Shown piece after piece: positions 1 through 12,539 of a DNA stretch of 64,000 nt (position 1 is its first letter; each line of letters opens with the position of its first letter). The stretch is from Aquilaria yunnanensis (taxonomy: Eukaryota > Streptophyta > Magnoliopsida > Malvales > Thymelaeaceae). The position numbers and the translations under genes are program-made. The DNA is taken from positions 22,629,501-22,693,500 of the forward strand of contig CM077599.1 in NCBI GenBank assembly GCA_039654915.1. The letters are read 5' to 3'. Below the pieces are notes generated by a model that ran no database searches, was not told the origin of the DNA, and saw only the letters and a list, made by a program, of their open reading frames with translations.

Positions 1-745
1 AATGAGATTTGATAAGAGACATGATTATTGAACTACAATATCACAACCTAAATTGGAGGAAAACACTTGCTCCAACAGTAGGCATTGATCCTTGAGAGAG
101 GAACTTATGGAAAACCCAAAGTACGCTAGCTAGCATTACCATTCTAAATCCCTTAAAAGGATCAGTCTTAATCTCGGACTAACTTAAGTATTGAAATTTT
201 GTTACAAACACAACTCTAGGTCCTTCAACATTGTTTTTGGTCTCAAGTAGGTTTCACTTACCGTCTACATTCTCTCAAGCTCACAAAAATCTCAGATGGA
301 TAAGATTAATAGTCTAATTCCATTTGCTAGTTAGCCTGAAAACTCAGGATACACAACCAACAGCGAAGAAAACAGCAACCTAATCACAGTAACTTTGGTA
401 ATAAAGTCACTGAAAAATTAATTATCTAAATTGTAAATAAATTACGGCATAGAGCATGTTTAACACTATGTCAAGCAGGCAGAGTGACAAGTCCAAATGA
501 AAGACCTGAAAGTGACAACAACTTTAGTAACGTTACATGATTAAATTACGTTCTTCTAATATAGTTTATTTTTTTTATTTATTTTGTGCTAAGGATTGAC
601 TTGCGAACACTATTGATGTAGCTAATTAGTCGGCATTTGCTTGGGTATTCATCATCATATATGAATAACAAAAATCCCTTTTTGCTCAACTTGAGTCTTA
701 TTTTGTGTGTGTTCCTTAAGGTTGTGACGACAATGTATACTTATT
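1..745. other. AT-rich intergenic DNA
   Basis: No reading frame, RNA gene or terminal repeat that I can recognise. It is probably flanking DNA of the duplicated peptidase locus. Confidence 0.5.
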
Positions 746-874
746 ATACAAACTATTTTAAAGGATAAAATAATAATTGCTTGTTTAGAAAAATAGATTA
801 TCATTTTAGGATATCTTAAATAGCAAGAAGTTCGGACAAAATATGGGACAATGGAAGTAAAACGAAATGAAATG

Positions 875-915
<41 letters not shown>
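875..915. repeat. (TA)n(TG)n microsatellite
   Basis: A TA dinucleotide run passes directly into a run of about twelve TG units. It lies in the upstream flank of the peptidase pseudogene. The diverged second copy of this flank (about 46100-46250) keeps the surrounding sequence but not the dinucleotide run. Confidence 0.9.
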
Positions 916-1510
916 TTAATGAAATTAGTATTGATAATTTCTAATTCAGCCCAAATATAAATTAATATACTACCCTTGTACTTAATTTCGCCCTGCACCG
1001 TAATAAGTTGAAAGTTATTCACCTTATGGTGGACAGTGGTGGTGGACGGCAACGAACCCTCCGGCTCTTAGTAGCTCTGCCCCTTTTTGGCGGACAACCT
1101 ACTCATCTTACAAAGTAATATCAACAACTTGTTCTGTAACGTTGTAATTAAGTTCTGCTTGCAGCTAGGTTTTTGGTTTTCATCCCAAATTAGGATTGCT
1201 ACAATTAACCTTGCGAAACCAATGCATAACTTTTTAATTCAATTAATTGGTATAAAATTAAGCTTTCATGTTGAAATAATCACCCCTCGTATTCGCTTAA
1301 TTATAGCAGGGAATATTATCCGAACTATGACTCTTCCATTTTACAATAATGTCCAAACCGGAGTTAAGAACGTACGATCTTCTACTTCTAGTGATATTAG
1401 TATAGTCTGATTCCACTTGGACTCCTTCTACGTACATATAAATAGCTAGTACTAGAAGAAGACTTTTGTATCAAGCGATCGTGGCTGGAACCTGAAAAAA
1501 CAAAAACGTC

Positions 1511-2437
1511 ATGGACGTCTCATCCAAGTGCGTCGTCCGGTGGCTCCAACTGTTGATTGTAGCGCTTTTGATTTCAGTTTCTACGGCAGCCCCCTAGTTC
1601 AGGAAGAGTCCAAGGCTGAGTCCGACCGGGGGTGACATCCCCGACAACGCTGACCTCTTCTCGGCTAAGTCTGTTTCAGTCAGCCAGAAAACCTATTACT
1701 ACACTCAGACATTGGATCACTTCAGCTTCAGGGCCGAGACCTTCTAGACTTTCCAGCAAAGGTACATGATAGACACCACCTACTGGGGAGGCTTTGATTC
1801 TGATGCTCCCATTTTGGCATACCTCGGCGCTAAAACTCCTATCGATAGTGATGTTGCTGGGGTCGGTTTCATGTATGATAACGCTGCAAAACTAAAACCA
1901 CTGATTTTGTTCATCAAGGTATGTTTGATGTGCCAATAATTTTATATATTTGTACAAATTTTGTATTATGGATCAATATTTTCAGTTCTAAACTGCTTAT
2001 CTTAATGGCAGCATCAATATTATGGATAATCCATGCCTTTTGGATCGAGGGACAGAGTGTTTCATAGCATAGAAATTGTGGGGCATTTTGACTCCACTCA
2101 AGCACTTGCAGACTATGCAGAAGTCATCCTTCATGTCAAAGAAGCTTACAATGCTACCTATTCTCCAGTCATGATCGTCAGAGGATCATATGGCGGAAGT
2201 ATGTAACGATTTTAAATTTGGTCTTCTTTTGGAGACGTGCACTTTTAATTTTTGATGTTTAATCTAATTTAAGTTTGGTGCTTTCTATTGGTTAAAATCA
2301 GTGCTGGCATCTCGGTTGCGGCTAAAGTAACCCCCCATATTGCCATGGGAGCATTGGCCTCATCAGCTCTGATCCTTTACTTTTGCGGGATCACCCCAGA
2401 TGATGCCTACTTCGACCTTGTTTCACAGGATTATAGG
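1511..2437 (+). pseudogene. S28 prolyl-carboxypeptidase-like pseudogene, 5' part (exons 1-3)
   Basis: This is the 5' end of a serine carboxypeptidase of family S28 (lysosomal Pro-X carboxypeptidase-like), a secreted or vacuolar enzyme that trims residues after proline. Exon 1 (1511-1918) starts with ATG and encodes a hydrophobic signal-peptide-like segment. Family blocks follow: YYYTQTLDHFSF, TFQQRY and DAPILAYLGA. In-frame TAG stops fall at 1595-1597 and 1745-1747, so it cannot make protein. Exon 2 (about 2090-2200) shows the QALADYAEVILHV block and the nucleophile motif GSYGG. Exon 3 (about 2302-2437) ends at DYR before a GT donor and also contains a stop. The following intron is interrupted by the LTR retrotransposon. 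The gene resumes at about 19952, 31078, 32070 and 33652. Confidence 0.88.
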
Positions 2438-2494
2438 GTAACTAACATTAGTAATTAATCTTTTTCTTATTGACCATATTCTAGTATTGATTAT

Positions 2495-5030
2495 TGTTGA
2501 CACCCAATTTCGTCCGACCATAAAAAATTTTAAAAGAAATTAAATAAAAGAAATTAAATAAAAAAAATTATTATTTTTATTATTATTATTATTACTAAAA
2601 ATTTTAATTAGTTTAAAATACATTTTTTTTTTTTGTGAAGATTTGATTTAAAATGATATATGTGTGTATTTGAAAGAAAAAAAAGAAAACTAAAAAAAAA
2701 TGGCAAAATTTAAAAGTTTGAGGTAAAAATGATAACATTAAGAAGTTTCGGGAAAAATTGACAAATTCTGAAAGTTCCAGGAGCATTTGGTAGTTTGTCA
2801 CATAAAATTTTGGGCCTGCCGACGTTTCTGGCGCAAATTGACAGAAAATGACAAAATTGTCAAAATCAGAAGCTTCAGGAACTTATCCAGAGGCTGAGAG
2901 ACGTAAAGGACTAAAACTGTCATTTTACCAATTTAAAAGATAAGTTTGAAATTTTTTTATTAATTTATCCATCAACAGTTCAGCCAAACTTCCTCTATAA
3001 ATAGCCCCCCAAATTTTGTGCTGAACACAGAGAAAAATAGAAAGAAAAGCTTAGAGCTCCTTTTTTAAAATAGAAAAAATTACAGCCTTAGTCCCTAGCT
3101 CTCCTTCCTTTCCTCAGAAAATCTCAAAACTTTTCATTTTGACGATTAAGCCATCTTCTTCCCCCCGTCGCGCGCCCTCTGTTTCAATTTCTCAGAATTC
3201 AGAATTTAAAATCAAGGGTACAACTCTCATTTAATCCTTCATCTTTTCAATTTCTTTCATTTTGGTCACTAACTTTGTATTTTATTCTTGCAGAATTAAT
3301 TACTAACCCTTTTAATTTTTACTTGTTTGTTTATTATTTGTTTATTACTAACCCCTTTTTTTATTGTTGTTATTAACTTACTAACAACTAACTTTTAATA
3401 CTATTATTGTTACTAACCTTTTAATTTTTGCATTATTACTAACTTTTATAATTGTTGTTAACAATTAATTAACTTTTATTATTGTTGTTAATTAATTAAT
3501 TTAATTAACTTGGCTAACTTTTATTATTGTTGTTAATTAATTAATTTAATTAACTTGGCTAGCTTTTTATTATTGTTGTTAATTAATTAATTTAATTAAT
3601 TTGGCTAACTTTTTATTTATTGTTGTTAATTAATTTAATTAATTTGGCTAACTTTTTATTATTGTTGTTAATTAATTAATTTAATTAACTTGGCTAACTT
3701 TTTACTGTTGTTAATTAATTAATTTAATTAACTTGGCTAACTTTTTATTATTGTTGTTAATTAATTAATTTAATTAACTTGACTAACTTTTTATTATTGT
3801 TGTTTAACAATTAATTTAATTAACTTTGCTAACATTTATTATTATTTTTAAAGTGGATGGCCAAAAAGCCCCACTTTATTATTATTAATTTTTTTTCTTT
3901 ATACAAATTTTTTATTTAATTCACCTTTACCCTTTACTAATTAATAAATAAATGAAAATTAAAAGAAGATTATTTTGTAATTAATTATTAAGGCTAATAA
4001 AAATCATTTTTAAAAAAGCCAATTATTTTTATTTTTATATACATGTTTTTAATTCTTTAAAGATAACAAAAAGTTAAAATTAATTTTAATAGTTATTTTT
4101 ATCCAGTAAAAATAATAAAAAAATAAAAATAAAACCTGTTTAAAAAAAATACATGAAAATTAAGACTTTATATTTTACTGATTTATTTAAAATATAACTT
4201 TTAAATCCACTAAAATAATAAATATTTTTCATTAAACAAGAAAACAAAAAGAAAATTAAAACAAGATAAGAAAAAGATAAGAAAGACAAGAAAAAGAAAA
4301 GAAAAGAAAGATAAGAAAAAGATAAGAAAGATAAGAAAAAGAAAAGAAAGAAAAGAAAGAAAAGAAAGGAAAGATTAAATCAAAAAGAAAAGAAAAATAT
4401 AAGAAAGAAAAGAAAGAAAATAAAAAATAAAATTTTTTTATCTAAAAATTCTATAACAAAAAGAATTACGAATTAGTAATTAAACTAATAATTAATTCCA
4501 TAAAAGTAATAATTATATAACTAACAATAAATTAAATTTAATTTCCATATCCGGATGATCCGGCAGGATCTACGGTTTGGAAAATATCAAACTTTTTAAA
4601 ATAAATAAATTAAATAAAAAGATAAAAAAAAATCCATATTTTTACAATATGGATAAAATTGTTTAAAATTTCACCAAATTCCGTGTCCAAATGACTCGGC
4701 AGAGTCCATGGTTCGGAATCAAAATCTTCCGTGTCGAAATGACTCGGCAGAGTCCATGGTTCGGAAGTATAAAATTTTATACAAATTAACTTAAAAATCC
4801 ACATTTCGACTAATTCAGTTAAAATCTCTAAATTAACTGAAAATTATTTAAAAGCAAAGTAAAACAAAATTAAAATCAACTAAGGTGCCAATTTTGGGCG
4901 CTATAACAATATTGTTTTAGCGTAACCGTACTCCCGATCCCCGAACTCTCGCAGACTAATTTTAAGGTGACCAATCGACCTAAGAAAAAAACTGATTGGT
5001 GGCGACTCCAGAAAACCCGACGTTGCCACA
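2495..5030 (+). repeat. 5' LTR of the cargo-carrying retrotransposon
   Basis: It is 2536 bp long and starts TG and ends CA. A TATA box (TATAAATA, 2996-3003) probably drives the genomic RNA. A block of about 46-bp tandem units rich in TTAATTAATT and GGCTAACTTTTTATT spans about 3440-3840. A purine tract of GAAAAGAAA-like units lies at about 4260-4430. A direct duplication containing GACTCGGCAGAGTCCATGG lies at about 4690-4770. By eye it differs from the 3' LTR by roughly eight to ten substitutions plus small indels. Confidence 0.95.
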
Positions 5031-5033
5031 GCT

Positions 5034-5051
5034 TGGCGACTCCGCTGGGGA
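5034..5051 (+). other. Primer-binding site of the retrotransposon
   Basis: The 18 bases TGGCGACTCCGCTGGGGA start three bases after the 5' LTR end. Position and TGG start fit a tRNA primer-binding site. Similar sites are typical of Tat/Ogre-type elements, often assigned to tRNA-Arg; the tRNA was not checked here. Confidence 0.7.
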
Positions 5052-5754
5052 CTCCACGTTAGTGAGTCGAGCCTAAAGTTGATTTGTTTTGATTTACTTT
5101 GCTTATTATGTGGATTTATATGTTATATTTACTTATTCTAAACATGCATAATGCATTCACAATATGAAGCTCTATACCCGAGCTTCCTTAAATCAAACAC
5201 GATTCTTTCTAAGCGGAATTGGTGTTGCTGTCCTTGTGAGGCCACGGTCTCCAAGCCTTCACCGGTTTCAAAGTAGCAAAGTAGTGTATTGCCTTCTGAG
5301 ACGGTTAGTCTCTGCATGGGCCCACGAAAAGCTACGACTCGAATTAATCCATTCCTTACATTAACCCTAGAGGGTAAGGAATCGGGCCGTCACTATGATT
5401 TAGTGACGGGATTCGGGAACTATCCCTTGCCTTTTTGATAAGCTACCTTATGCATATAGAACTCCCCACTTAACCATAGAACTGACCATAGAATTTCTAC
5501 CATTTTACCAACGCCATAAGCACGTCCTTGTTATGCTATGTTGTTGCTTTACACTTTTATTTTCTTCGTGTCTTATATTTATGGTTTTAATTCATTTTTC
5601 CATAATACTTCATGAGTTGTTAATTGCTATTTAACTTATTAATAACCTTATCTTTCTTGTGCAATTATTCTTCATGCATCAAAACCACGCATCAAATTAT
5701 GCTAACTTTTTGGTCTTTATAATGACAACTAAAAGTTTTGAAGTTCTACGGTAA

Positions 5755-6240
5755 TGGATAAGCAAACTCACTCATTGCATGCATTCCATTACATTAATCA
5801 CGTGCATATAAAGTCTGATAAAAACATAATCTCACTTTATATTGCATGTATCCATTACATCAATCACACGCATATAAAATCTGATAAAAATAATCTCATT
5901 GCATGCATTCCATTACATCAATCACACGCATATAAAATCTGATAAAAATAATCTCATTGCATGCATTCCATTACATTAATCACATGCATATAAAATCTGA
6001 TAAAAATAATCTCATTGCATGCATTCCATTACATTAATCACGTGCATATAAAGTCTGATAAAAACATAATCTCACTTTATATTGCATGCATCCATTACAT
6101 CAATCACACGCATATAAAATCTGATAAAAATAATCTCATTGCATGCATTCCATTACATCAATCACGTGCATATAAATTTTGATAAAAACATAATCTCATT
6201 GCATGCATCCATCACATCAATCATATACGCATAGAATCTA
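5755..6240 (+). repeat. Tandem repeat of about 58-60 bp in the gag leader
   Basis: About eight units share the core ATTGCATGCATTCCATTACA followed by CATATAAAATCTGATAAAA, with small variations. It occupies the leader between the primer-binding site and the gag start. Short reading frames across it are products of the repeat, not genes. Confidence 0.9.
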
Positions 6241-6315
6241 ATAAAATAAATATTCCTTTAAAAAGGTAAAATTGGACCTCAATACCGATATTCAACTCGG
6301 CTCCAAACAAGATTA

Positions 6316-8067
6316 ATGGCAGAACAAGCCGAAGGACGTCTTATAGAGATGGAGTCCAAGATTGAAAGTATGTCAGAACAGATGAGACAATTGATGGAAT
6401 TAATCAAAGGGAAAACAACTCAAGTCCCCATCAAAGAAGTACAAGATCCCACTTATCCCCCGGGATTCACCCCGCAACGAGTCTCAGTCCAAGAAAACCT
6501 GTTTCAAGAATCAGGATCGTCTGCTAGTGTTCACCTGAAACAAGACACTGTACATGAAGAGAAGAATATATTACCAAAAGAAGAAGCAGAATCTCAAAAG
6601 CTCGAAACAATAGAGAAGAGACTGCGAGCCATTGAAGGAGGTAATATATTCGGATCTCTCTCAGTGGATGACCTCTGCTTAGTGCCAGATGTCATAATCC
6701 CTTCGGACTTTAAAGTACCGGATTTCGTAAAATACGATGGAACGAGTGATCCCATCACTCACATCACACTGTTCCTAAGAAGACTACAACCACTCACAAA
6801 AGATGAAAATGTGTGGATTGCACTTTTTCAGGAAAGTCTCACAAAATCAGCATTGCAGTGGTATCTAAGTCAAGGACCAAGAAACATCAAAACTTGGAAT
6901 GACCTTGCTCAGGCCTTCATCGGCAACTATAAACATGTTATGGACTTGGCTCCGGATCGCCAAACTCTCCAAAACATGGAGAAGAAAAAGCCAGAAACTT
7001 TCAAGGAATATGCCCAATGGTGGAGGGACTTAGCTGCACAAGTTCAGCCACCCATGACAGAAAAAGAAATGGTCACTTTGTTTGTCCAGACACTGAAATA
7101 CCCATATTATGACAAACTCATTGGCAATTCGGCAACTAATTTCTCCGATGTTGTCATGTCTGGAGAAAGGATCGAGCATGGGATTAGGACTGGGAAGATT
7201 GCTGAGTCCTTTAGTGATCCTATGAAAAGAGGAGGACCATCCAGAACAAAAGATGAAGAAGTACAACAAATAGGACGCGAAAGAGGGATTCCCCTCGTTG
7301 GTACTGTGGCTACCGGTCCTCGCCTATCCTATTATGCCAAAAAGCCCAATTATTATCCTACCAATAGGCCCAATGACTATCCTCCCAATATGCCCAATGA
7401 TTATCCTTCCAATAGGCCTAATGATTATCCTCCCAATAGGCCCAACAATTATCCTCTCAACAGGCCTAATCAGTTACGGCCACCTGTTCCGACTCCTCCA
7501 GTACCCACACAAAAACCAAAAGAAGTTTTTGCACCAATTCCCATGACTTACACTGAGTTGTATCCAAAACTCATAGAAAGTCAACTTATCCGTCCAATTC
7601 CTACAAATCCATTTGGACCCCCATATCCAATGTGGTATGACCCCAACATAACTTGCCCATATCATGATGGCGTTTCAGGCCATGGCTTGGAAAATTGCAC
7701 AGCATTGAAACGTATAGTCCAACAATTAATCGAATCAAAGTGGTTGGACTTTTCCGATGAACCGAACGTCACTCACAATCCATTGCCGCCTCATCAAGAA
7801 AAACCAGTCAATATGATAGAAGAACACCGGCTGATGAAAAAGTCAGTCAATGATATCATAACCCCTCTTAATCATGTATATTCATACCTTGTGAAAGAAG
7901 GGATTATCATGGGAAAGCCTTCTTTTGGACATGAAGAAGTTGAAGATGAGGAATGGTGCAACTTTCATGACAGTAAGAGTCATTCTATCCAAGAATGCTC
8001 AGAATTCCGTAAGAATCTGCAAAGACTCATAGACTCATCCCAACTTATCGTTTTTATGATGATGTGA
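6316..8067 (+). CDS. gag: Gag polyprotein of the LTR retrotransposon
   Basis: A 583-residue reading frame encoding the capsid/nucleocapsid precursor that packages element RNA into virus-like particles. The N-terminus (about residues 1-35) looks like a coiled coil rich in E, M and Q. A Retrotrans_gag-type core spans about residues 150-300, with the W motif in ALQWYLSQGPRN. Residues about 340-385 form a repeat of N-D-Y-P-x-N-R-P units encoded by a 24-bp DNA repeat. Two zinc-knuckle-like motifs follow, CPYHDGVSGHGLENC at about residue 446 and CNFHDSKSHSIQEC at about 547. Near 8050 the likely original frame shifts; the other frame continues with gag-like residues (YDDVNVIIKEQ) to a stop at 8205-8207. 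No pol follows. The start is the first ATG after the leader repeats. Confidence 0.88.
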   Translation: MAEQAEGRLIEMESKIESMSEQMRQLMELIKGKTTQVPIKEVQDPTYPPGFTPQRVSVQENLFQESGSSASVHLKQDTVHEEKNILPKEEAESQKLETIEKRLRAIEGGNIFGSLSVDDLCLVPDVIIPSDFKVPDFVKYDGTSDPITHITLFLRRLQPLTKDENVWIALFQESLTKSALQWYLSQGPRNIKTWNDLAQAFIGNYKHVMDLAPDRQTLQNMEKKKPETFKEYAQWWRDLAAQVQPPMTEKEMVTLFVQTLKYPYYDKLIGNSATNFSDVVMSGERIEHGIRTGKIAESFSDPMKRGGPSRTKDEEVQQIGRERGIPLVGTVATGPRLSYYAKKPNYYPTNRPNDYPPNMPNDYPSNRPNDYPPNRPNNYPLNRPNQLRPPVPTPPVPTQKPKEVFAPIPMTYTELYPKLIESQLIRPIPTNPFGPPYPMWYDPNITCPYHDGVSGHGLENCTALKRIVQQLIESKWLDFSDEPNVTHNPLPPHQEKPVNMIEEHRLMKKSVNDIITPLNHVYSYLVKEGIIMGKPSFGHEEVEDEEWCNFHDSKSHSIQECSEFRKNLQRLIDSSQLIVFMMM

Positions 8068-8207
8068 ATGTGATCATTAAAGAACAAGAAGTCAATGCTA
8101 TACCAATCTCAAAACCTACTCTTAAGCCGTCAAGTCCCAAGGCCATTCCTCTACAAATCAAACAAAACCGAGGTCAAGCTGCTAGGCCCGATGTGATTGG
8201 TAATTGA

Positions 8208-11200
8208 AAGTGAAGATTTTGAGCTGGAATTACATTGATTTTGGAAGGGCTCCAAGTCAGATCTGACCTAACAGTCCGCATACATTTTCGAATGACAGGG
8301 AATCCTTTGAATAAACTTGTATCTTTGAAAGCTTGCAAAAGTAATCTAATAGTAAAAACCTCCTAGATTTAGTCCAGAATCTAGGGTGTAGTCTTTGTTA
8401 GATGGACACCTGGTATTGTTTCTGGTACAACAAAAAGATGTAATGCGTGCATTCTACTACTTTCCATTTTTACACTCTTTGCCATTATACTATCTATTAT
8501 TGTCATCACACTTTACTTTTTGACAACTGGTAATTCTTTTTGTTCTCTAACAAAAAGATGTTACGTGTACATTATACCACTTTTTAATTCCATTATTACA
8601 TCTACATATTGTACCAATTTTTACCAAAAATTCAATTATTACACCTACACATTCTATCACTTCTTACCAAAAATTCTGTTTTTACATCCATCTCTCACTC
8701 CTTTCCATTATACTATCCATTATTGCTATCATACTTTGCTTTCTAAATGATACTACTCGTGGGTGAAAATAAAAAGTTAAGGAAAATTTGATAGTAATGA
8801 TCTTGAAAGTGCTGCCAAATCTAGTAAGAAGGATTTCATATGTTGCACCTCAACCCTCAAAAAGAATTCACAGTGGTTATTAACATCCTTGCAAGGAGTC
8901 CGGGATTAACTTCCAAAGAAGTTAGCTCTCATATTAAATGACTTCAGTGGCCTCCCAATTCTCACAAATGCTCAATACAAAAAAAAATTCTCAGTTTTCC
9001 ACAACACAAATTCCAACAAAGGAAAGAAGTTCCTCCCTTCCATCAAAAGCCATTAAAGAGAAAATCCAAACAAGAAAAAAAATCCAAAAAAAAAAAGAGA
9101 CTGAGAAGCAAATAAAGCCACTTGAGTCATCTCACTTCAAGAAGGCTATGATCTCGGTTCTCCATAACACAAACTCCAAAAAAAAAAAAAAAAAAAAAAA
9201 GGGAAAAAGTTGATCCCTTCCATCAAAAAGCCAACAAGGGAAAATTCAAAACCAAAAAAAGAGAGACTGAGAGCAAACACAAGCAAGTAAGGCCACTTGA
9301 ATCATCTCATTTCAAGAAGGCTATGATCTCGGTTCTCTGTAACAAAAACTCCGAAAAGGAAAAAGTTCATCCCTTCCACCAAAAAGCCAACAAGGGAAAA
9401 TTCAAAATAAAAAAGAACTGAGAACAAGCACGAGCAAGCAAGGCCACTTGAGTCATCTCACTTCAAGAGTTTTATCAAGTATGTTATCACCATAGCTCAC
9501 ACAAAAAAAAAAACAAAAAAAAAAAGAGGAAAAAGGGCTCAAACTAAAAAATAAATAAATAAAAAAAGTGAGCTATGGATTCTAGACTGAAAACCTGCAA
9601 AGGCGGTTTAGAACACAAAAGCAACTTTCAAGCCAAGCATACATAAAGACCACGATAGTTGGGGGGCAACATATGAGGTTTAACTTTCTGGAAAGAGTGG
9701 CAAGTTTGAGGTCATCACTATTGAGTTTTTCATCATAATCAAATTTGCTCACGAGTAGTATTAAAATACCCTTCTTTCAAACCACTTAAACTTAACTTTC
9801 CTCAGACTTATCATCCTCATTCAGCTAAAAGACTATCATTGTGAAACTTGTTTCTACCTTATTTAATACTGCTCACGAGTAGTATTAAAAGACCATTCTT
9901 TCACACCACTTAAATTTAACTTTCCTTAGACCTAACATCCTCATTCAGTTAAAAGACTATCATTGTGAATCATGTTTCTACCTTATTTAATACTGCTCAC
10001 GAGTAGTATTAAAATACCCTTCTTTCATACCACTCAAACTTAACTTTACTCAGTCCTAATATTTACCTCTTAATATTATTCTCATTCAGCTAAAAGACTG
10101 CCACAAAAAAAAAACATTCAAACTTAACTTTCCTCACACCTAACATTTACCTCTCGATATCATCCTCATTCAGTTAAAAGGCTATTATTGTGAATCATGT
10201 TTCTACCTTATTGCCTTGCACAGTTTATGTCTTCGAGTTGGAAAGGGAAGAATGGCAGGATATTTTAATTAAAAACAAAGACCGTAAATTACTTTGTCAA
10301 GCTTTGCAAATTGATGAAAGTTTTTCTTTAAGGCCAAACCATTATTCATTAATGTATGTAGACTTAAAAGTAAGGAGATAGCTTGAGTCTTTCTTTAATA
10401 AGATGTGGTTCTTGTAAGAGAAATTTACGATCAAGTGCCATCACAAAGGTCTAGAAATCCTCAACCTTCTGTTAAATCAAAGGCGAGATGATATCTCTTT
10501 CCACATAAACACCATAATCAAGGGGGCAAAGTAGTCTCTACTAAGCGCAAGAAAAGTACTGCCAAGAAAGAAGCTCAATAGACAAGGGGGCAAGTCTTAT
10601 GGATCAGAACCTGAGTCTAAGGAAGAGCAATCATTCGGACTGTAACATGGGGGTAAACAAGTGTCGGCATGGCCACAAGAAAATGGGCAAAGCAGACATT
10701 GAAAGTAAAGCCTTTGATGGTATCAAATCCATGACAAAGGATGAGTATTCGAAAGAGATATAAATTATGAGGCGGGCCAACCTTAAAGAAATTGAGGCCA
10801 AAATTCAAAGAACAAGTCAAAGAAAGAGGATTTTGAAAAGAGTTGGGCTTTTGAGGCAGTGAACAAAAGCTGGAAAGCATAAAAAGATTCAATGATAGTC
10901 CAAGAAGGCAATCATAAAGAAGATCCAGTAAAGCAAAGACATGAAGAACTAGATTCACCAAAAATAAAAAATAATAAAAAAATAATAAAAAAAAAAGAAC
11001 CATCAATTACACATGCTTTGCATTCATGCATTTCATATCATGCATACATAGCCTTTACATAACAAGGACCAAACGGGAATCACATTCACAGCACAGTTAC
11101 AACAATATAAGCTTAGATCTCAATGTCATCAGCTCTTACCAATCTATCACTGGATACACAGCTAATATACGGGACCAACCCGCATCAGGAATTCAAGGAT

Positions 11201-11600
11201 AAAGTAGACAATATTGTCAAAAGCTTGGCTACCGATTCAATAATCGAGGCTACGCCTAGAAGGATAGGATTGACGCCAGTTAGTAGTATCCAAGATAAGA
11301 GATAGCTATAGCCAAGGATAAGGCAGATATAAAAAAAAAAATATAAAGTAGACAATATTGTCAAAAGCCTGGCAATTGATTCAATAATCGAGGCTACACC
11401 TGGAAGGACAGGATTGATGCCAGCTTAGTAGCATCCAAGATAAGAGATAGCTGTGGTCAAAGATAAGGCAGATATCAAGAAATATTGTCGTTGAAAATTT
11501 GTCAAAAGCGGACAAAAGATTCAATAATCAAGGACTCGATCGACGTCAGCTGGATGGAATATCAAAGATAAGAAATATCATTCACATCAAAATAAAGTAG
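8208..11600 (+). repeat. Non-coding retrotransposon interior with four blocks of tandem repeats
   Basis: This stretch sits where pol would be expected, but no pol motif is visible. It contains degenerate repeats built on CAAAAAGATG at about 8430-8750. Three to four units of about 150 bp at 8938-9480 share GCCACTTGAGTCATCTCA. Units of about 121-125 bp at 9730-10210 share GCTCACGAGTAGTATTAAA. Three units of about 140 bp at 11160-11560 share GTAGACAATATTGTCAAAAG. A 63-residue frame at 10190-10381 has protein-like composition but I do not recognise it. Confidence 0.75.
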
Positions 11601-11718
11601 GATCCACTTTTCCGGTTAAACGGCGGATACAGTATTCCGTGACTCTCAAGTCGGTTCTCTCAGTTGCCCATAATAACTGATTCTTTCCTCTCTTCTGTCT
11701 TTTACTTCCCTCTAGAAA

Positions 11719-12267
11719 ATGGATCCTACTCTTTCTGTCTTAAGAAAATATTTTCCTTCTCTCCCAATGAACATTCTCAAAAAGATCTACCAAGTTCGCT
11801 GTGAACGATTAAGAGTTCTGATGCACAAAGGAATCCCTGAAGATGTGCGGTGGTTAATCGAAGCCAAGGTTCGTCTGGCAGGTGAAATCCCAGAGGCATT
11901 TATGTCTCACATGCCTGGTATAGGCAAAAGCTCTTATGCCAAAAAGCGAAGAGCGAAAAGGTTACAAGTCTGCCATAAATGTGGACGGTGGACTTGTAAT
12001 ACTAAATGTCGTTTTTTAGGGATGATCTCTGATAATCGAGAAGATAAAATACGATTCATTAAGAATGGCCTGAGTAAGGACTCGTTGGATGATATCCAAT
12101 TGACTCTTGAGACGCATTCTTGTGGATCCGTGCAACGTGAACTTCTTGGTTTATGGAGCATTTTTCATGAAGAACGAAACCGTTACAGTCTCGGGAATCT
12201 GACTGTAAATGACCCTGTTTGCCAGCTTGTAAGAAAACTAGATGGGAAGCAAATCCTCGACTCATAG
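11719..12267 (+). CDS. Cysteine-rich basic protein, copy A (virus NABP-like), retrotransposon cargo
   Basis: A 182-residue intronless frame, first of three tandem paralogues. The N-terminal half is helical-looking (LRKYFPSLPMNILKKIYQ). A glycine/serine/tyrosine linker GIGKSSYAKKRRAKR (residues 67-81) leads into a compact cysteine cluster, C85-x2-C88-x4-C93-x3-C97. A C-terminal region of about 80 residues carries the conserved block RYSLGNLTVNDPVCQ. The basic run followed by clustered cysteines resembles the cysteine-rich nucleic-acid-binding proteins of carlaviruses and relatives, several of which affect silencing or host transcription. Cysteine spacing is not identical to those proteins, and the function is inference. 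The three copies differ mostly at third codon positions, suggesting past selection on the protein. No clear TATA box precedes this copy. The start gives the same N-terminus (MDxTLS/MESSFS) as its paralogues. Confidence 0.75.
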   Translation: MDPTLSVLRKYFPSLPMNILKKIYQVRCERLRVLMHKGIPEDVRWLIEAKVRLAGEIPEAFMSHMPGIGKSSYAKKRRAKRLQVCHKCGRWTCNTKCRFLGMISDNREDKIRFIKNGLSKDSLDDIQLTLETHSCGSVQRELLGLWSIFHEERNRYSLGNLTVNDPVCQLVRKLDGKQILDS

Positions 12268-12390
12268 AAGCCGTTAATGCCGTTACTAGATGTAAAGCCA
12301 GTGGAAGATGTGAGTCACAGTCACAATTACTGTACATACAGTTTGTTATATTTGGAAAAGTTTGCATACATGCTCCCTTAAGTGTAATCG

Positions 12391-12419
12391 ACACGTTATC
12401 CCTTTTCATCACTATAAAT
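12391..12419 (+). promoter_or_regulatory. Promoter module of copy B
   Basis: The sequence GTTATCCCTTTTCATCACTA runs into a TATAAAT box at 12413-12419, about 120 bp before the copy B start. The same arrangement precedes copy C and the LOG gene. Confidence 0.6.
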
Positions 12420-12539
12420 GCGTGTTCTTCCTTCTGATTAAGCAGCGGATAAGATACCTCGTGACTTCTAAAGTCGGTTATTCCAGTCTCCTACAATAAC
12501 TGATTCATTTCCCTCTTCTCTCAAATTCTTCTCTCATCA

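Noticed and set aside
816..1052. A 78-residue antisense frame with THTHTHTY and IYIYI runs
   Set aside because: It is produced by the TG/TA microsatellite.
5754..5942. A short frame in the gag leader
   Set aside because: It lies entirely in the 58-bp repeat and reads as the repeat in translation.
8938..9213. A lysine/glutamine-rich frame of 91 residues
   Set aside because: It lies in A-rich tandem repeats and has no domain; composition explains the open frame.
11934..12412. Antisense frames over copy A of the cysteine-rich gene
   Set aside because: The + strand frame is conserved in three paralogues; the antisense frames are not.
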